From: Mycobacterium bourgelatii
GTDB taxonomy: Bacteria > Actinomycetota > Actinomycetes > Mycobacteriales > Mycobacteriaceae
Assembly: GCF_010723575.1 (NCBI RefSeq)
Contig: NZ_BLKZ01000001.1
Location: forward strand, 124,001-188,000
Reading direction: 5' to 3'
Length of the DNA stretch: 64,000 bases
A program made the position numbers and the translations under genes. Every line of letters starts with the position of its first letter. Within the stretch, counting starts at the first letter, position 1. A model generated the notes under the pieces. That model was not told the DNA's origin. It saw only the letters and a list, made by a program, of their open reading frames with translations, and ran no database searches. This document shows positions 63,040 to 64,000 of the stretch, piece by piece.

Positions 63040-64000
63040 TTGGACACCGTACTTGGTGTCTCGATGGCGCCAACCGCAGTCCGGATGGTGCTGGTCGAGG
63101 GAGAAAACGGCGATGGTGCGTTGGTCGACGAGGACAAGTTCGACGTCGCCGTCGACGAGGACACAGCAACGACAAATGCAACCGAGCAGGTCATTTCGGC
63201 GATCCTCGGGACGAGGGAGGGCGCCGCTGAGGGCGGCTATGAACTGACCTCGACCGGGGTGACCTGGAGAGACCCGGCGCAGGCGGCAGAACTACGCGAC
63301 GCGTTGGCTCATCGCAAGGTCGAGAACGTGATGCTGGTCTCGGCATTCTTGGCCGCAGCGGCGCTGGCCCAGGCCGTCGGCAACGAAACCGACTACGCCG
63401 AGACGGCACTGCTGTTCATCGAGCCCGACACGGCGACATTGGCCGTCGTAAACAGCTATGACGGGTCGATCGCAGACGTTCATCGCCAGCCGTTGCCGGA
63501 CGACGACGACGCGGCGGTTGCACAACTCACCGAGTTGGCGGCTGCCGCCAAGGGGTTGCCGAAGCGACCGGACGCTTTGTTCGTAGTAGGTAGTGGTGTC
63601 GACCTACCGCTGATTAAGCCCGCCCTCGAGGCGGCCAGCACGCTGCCCGTGACGGCCCCGGAGGAGCCTGAAACGGCGTTGGCTCGCGGGGCGGCGCTGG
63701 CAGCGGCGAGCACCCCGTTGCTGGTGTCGTCGACCGCGGCGCAAGCGTATGCGCAGGTGCACGGCACGGGCTCGATGAACCCGTACGCACTCGACCCGGC
63801 CTACTTCGACGACGTTTCCCACCAGCTGGACACGGGCAATGCCATGCTGGCCTACAGCGCCGTGCCCGACGAGAGCCACACCGGAACGCAGGCCGCCTAC
63901 GTGGAGCAGGACGAGCGCAAGCCGTTCGCGTTCTTCGGCAGCGTGATGGCCGGCATTTTCATCGTCGGTGTCGCGGCACTGGTGGTGTCGCTGGCCGTCA
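63040..64000 (+). CDS. Rv0312-like membrane protein, N-terminal part (cut by window edge)
   Basis: Third paralogue, from TTG 63040 (GGGGGAG 2-8 bases upstream). DTVLGVSMAPTAVRMVLVEGENGDG, NVMLVSAFLAAAALAQAVG and EPDTATLAVV match the two others. A membrane helix begins near residue 297 (FFGSVMAGIFIVGVAALVVSLAV) and the frame is open at base 64000. The tail type is not visible. It is separated by about 150 bp from the paralogue at 61156, so the pair is a tandem duplication. Confidence 0.85.
   Translation, partial: MDTVLGVSMAPTAVRMVLVEGENGDGALVDEDKFDVAVDEDTATTNATEQVISAILGTREGAAEGGYELTSTGVTWRDPAQAAELRDALAHRKVENVMLVSAFLAAAALAQAVGNETDYAETALLFIEPDTATLAVVNSYDGSIADVHRQPLPDDDDAAVAQLTELAAAAKGLPKRPDALFVVGSGVDLPLIKPALEAASTLPVTAPEEPETALARGAALAAASTPLLVSSTAAQAYAQVHGTGSMNPYALDPAYFDDVSHQLDTGNAMLAYSAVPDESHTGTQAAYVEQDERKPFAFFGSVMAGIFIVGVAALVVSLAV

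Overview
The window is high-GC actinobacterial DNA and almost certainly comes from a slow-growing, non-tuberculous Mycobacterium. The markers are a PE_PGRS gene, a PE protein with a PE-PPE hydrolase domain, an MmpS/MmpL pair, a 13E12-type HNH protein, DUF732 secreted proteins and many GTG/TTG starts. Both edges match, from memory, the M. tuberculosis Rv0312-Rv0321 neighbourhood. The left edge has a membrane protein in the Rv0314c slot, a Rv0315-like GH16 glucanase and a Rv0316-like muconolactone isomerase. The right edge has a Rv0320-like exported protein, dcd, and Rv0312-like proteins. About 55 kb of other genes lies between them, ending beside a tRNA-Gly.

Layout. 0-5.4 kb: membrane protein (cut by the edge), MDR oxidoreductase, GH16, MarR, PASTA-like protein, double muconolactone-isomerase protein, PAP2-lipid kinase fusion. 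5.4-17.4 kb: a lipid-type polyketide locus. It holds a KS-AT-ACP-alpha-oxoamine-synthase megaenzyme in an apparent operon with a polyol dehydrogenase and a xylulokinase, a separate ACP, a fatty-acyl-AMP ligase, an FMO-type flavoprotein and a membrane-anchored hydrolase. 17.5-24.1 kb: small membrane proteins, an alcohol dehydrogenase with a hydrolase, a second GH16, a GT39-like glycosyltransferase, a relic of the hydrolase, an EthD protein. 24.3-30.2 kb: 13E12 protein, DUF732, lipoprotein, a very repetitive Rv0312-like protein. 30.2-39.5 kb: AraC, a decayed IS110 element, methyltransferase-mug pair, DUF732, an IclR-controlled ADH/NTF2/SDR operon, an intact IS1634-type element with recognisable ends and target duplication. 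39.5-50.8 kb: MmpL/MmpS operon, diiron protein, LAL regulator, P450, PE-PPE hydrolase. 50.9-54.1 kb: an internally duplicated, frameshifted PE_PGRS. 54.4-59.1 kb: GAF-ANTAR regulator, secretory-type lipase, DUF456 protein, hydrolase/TetR divergent pair with two near-identical palindromic operators. 59.4 kb to the end: tRNA-Gly, exported peptidase-like protein, dcd, two more Rv0312-like proteins (the last cut by the edge).

The best candidate for an undescribed system is the 6.8-17.4 kb locus. A fatty acid activated by the FAAL would be loaded on the free ACP, extended once with malonyl-CoA by KS-AT-ACP without reduction, and released by the PLP domain through decarboxylative condensation with an amino acid. 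This would give an amino-diketone lipid or its cyclised pyrrolinone, which the flavoprotein could oxidise. That product is an inference from domain content; no named product is recognised.
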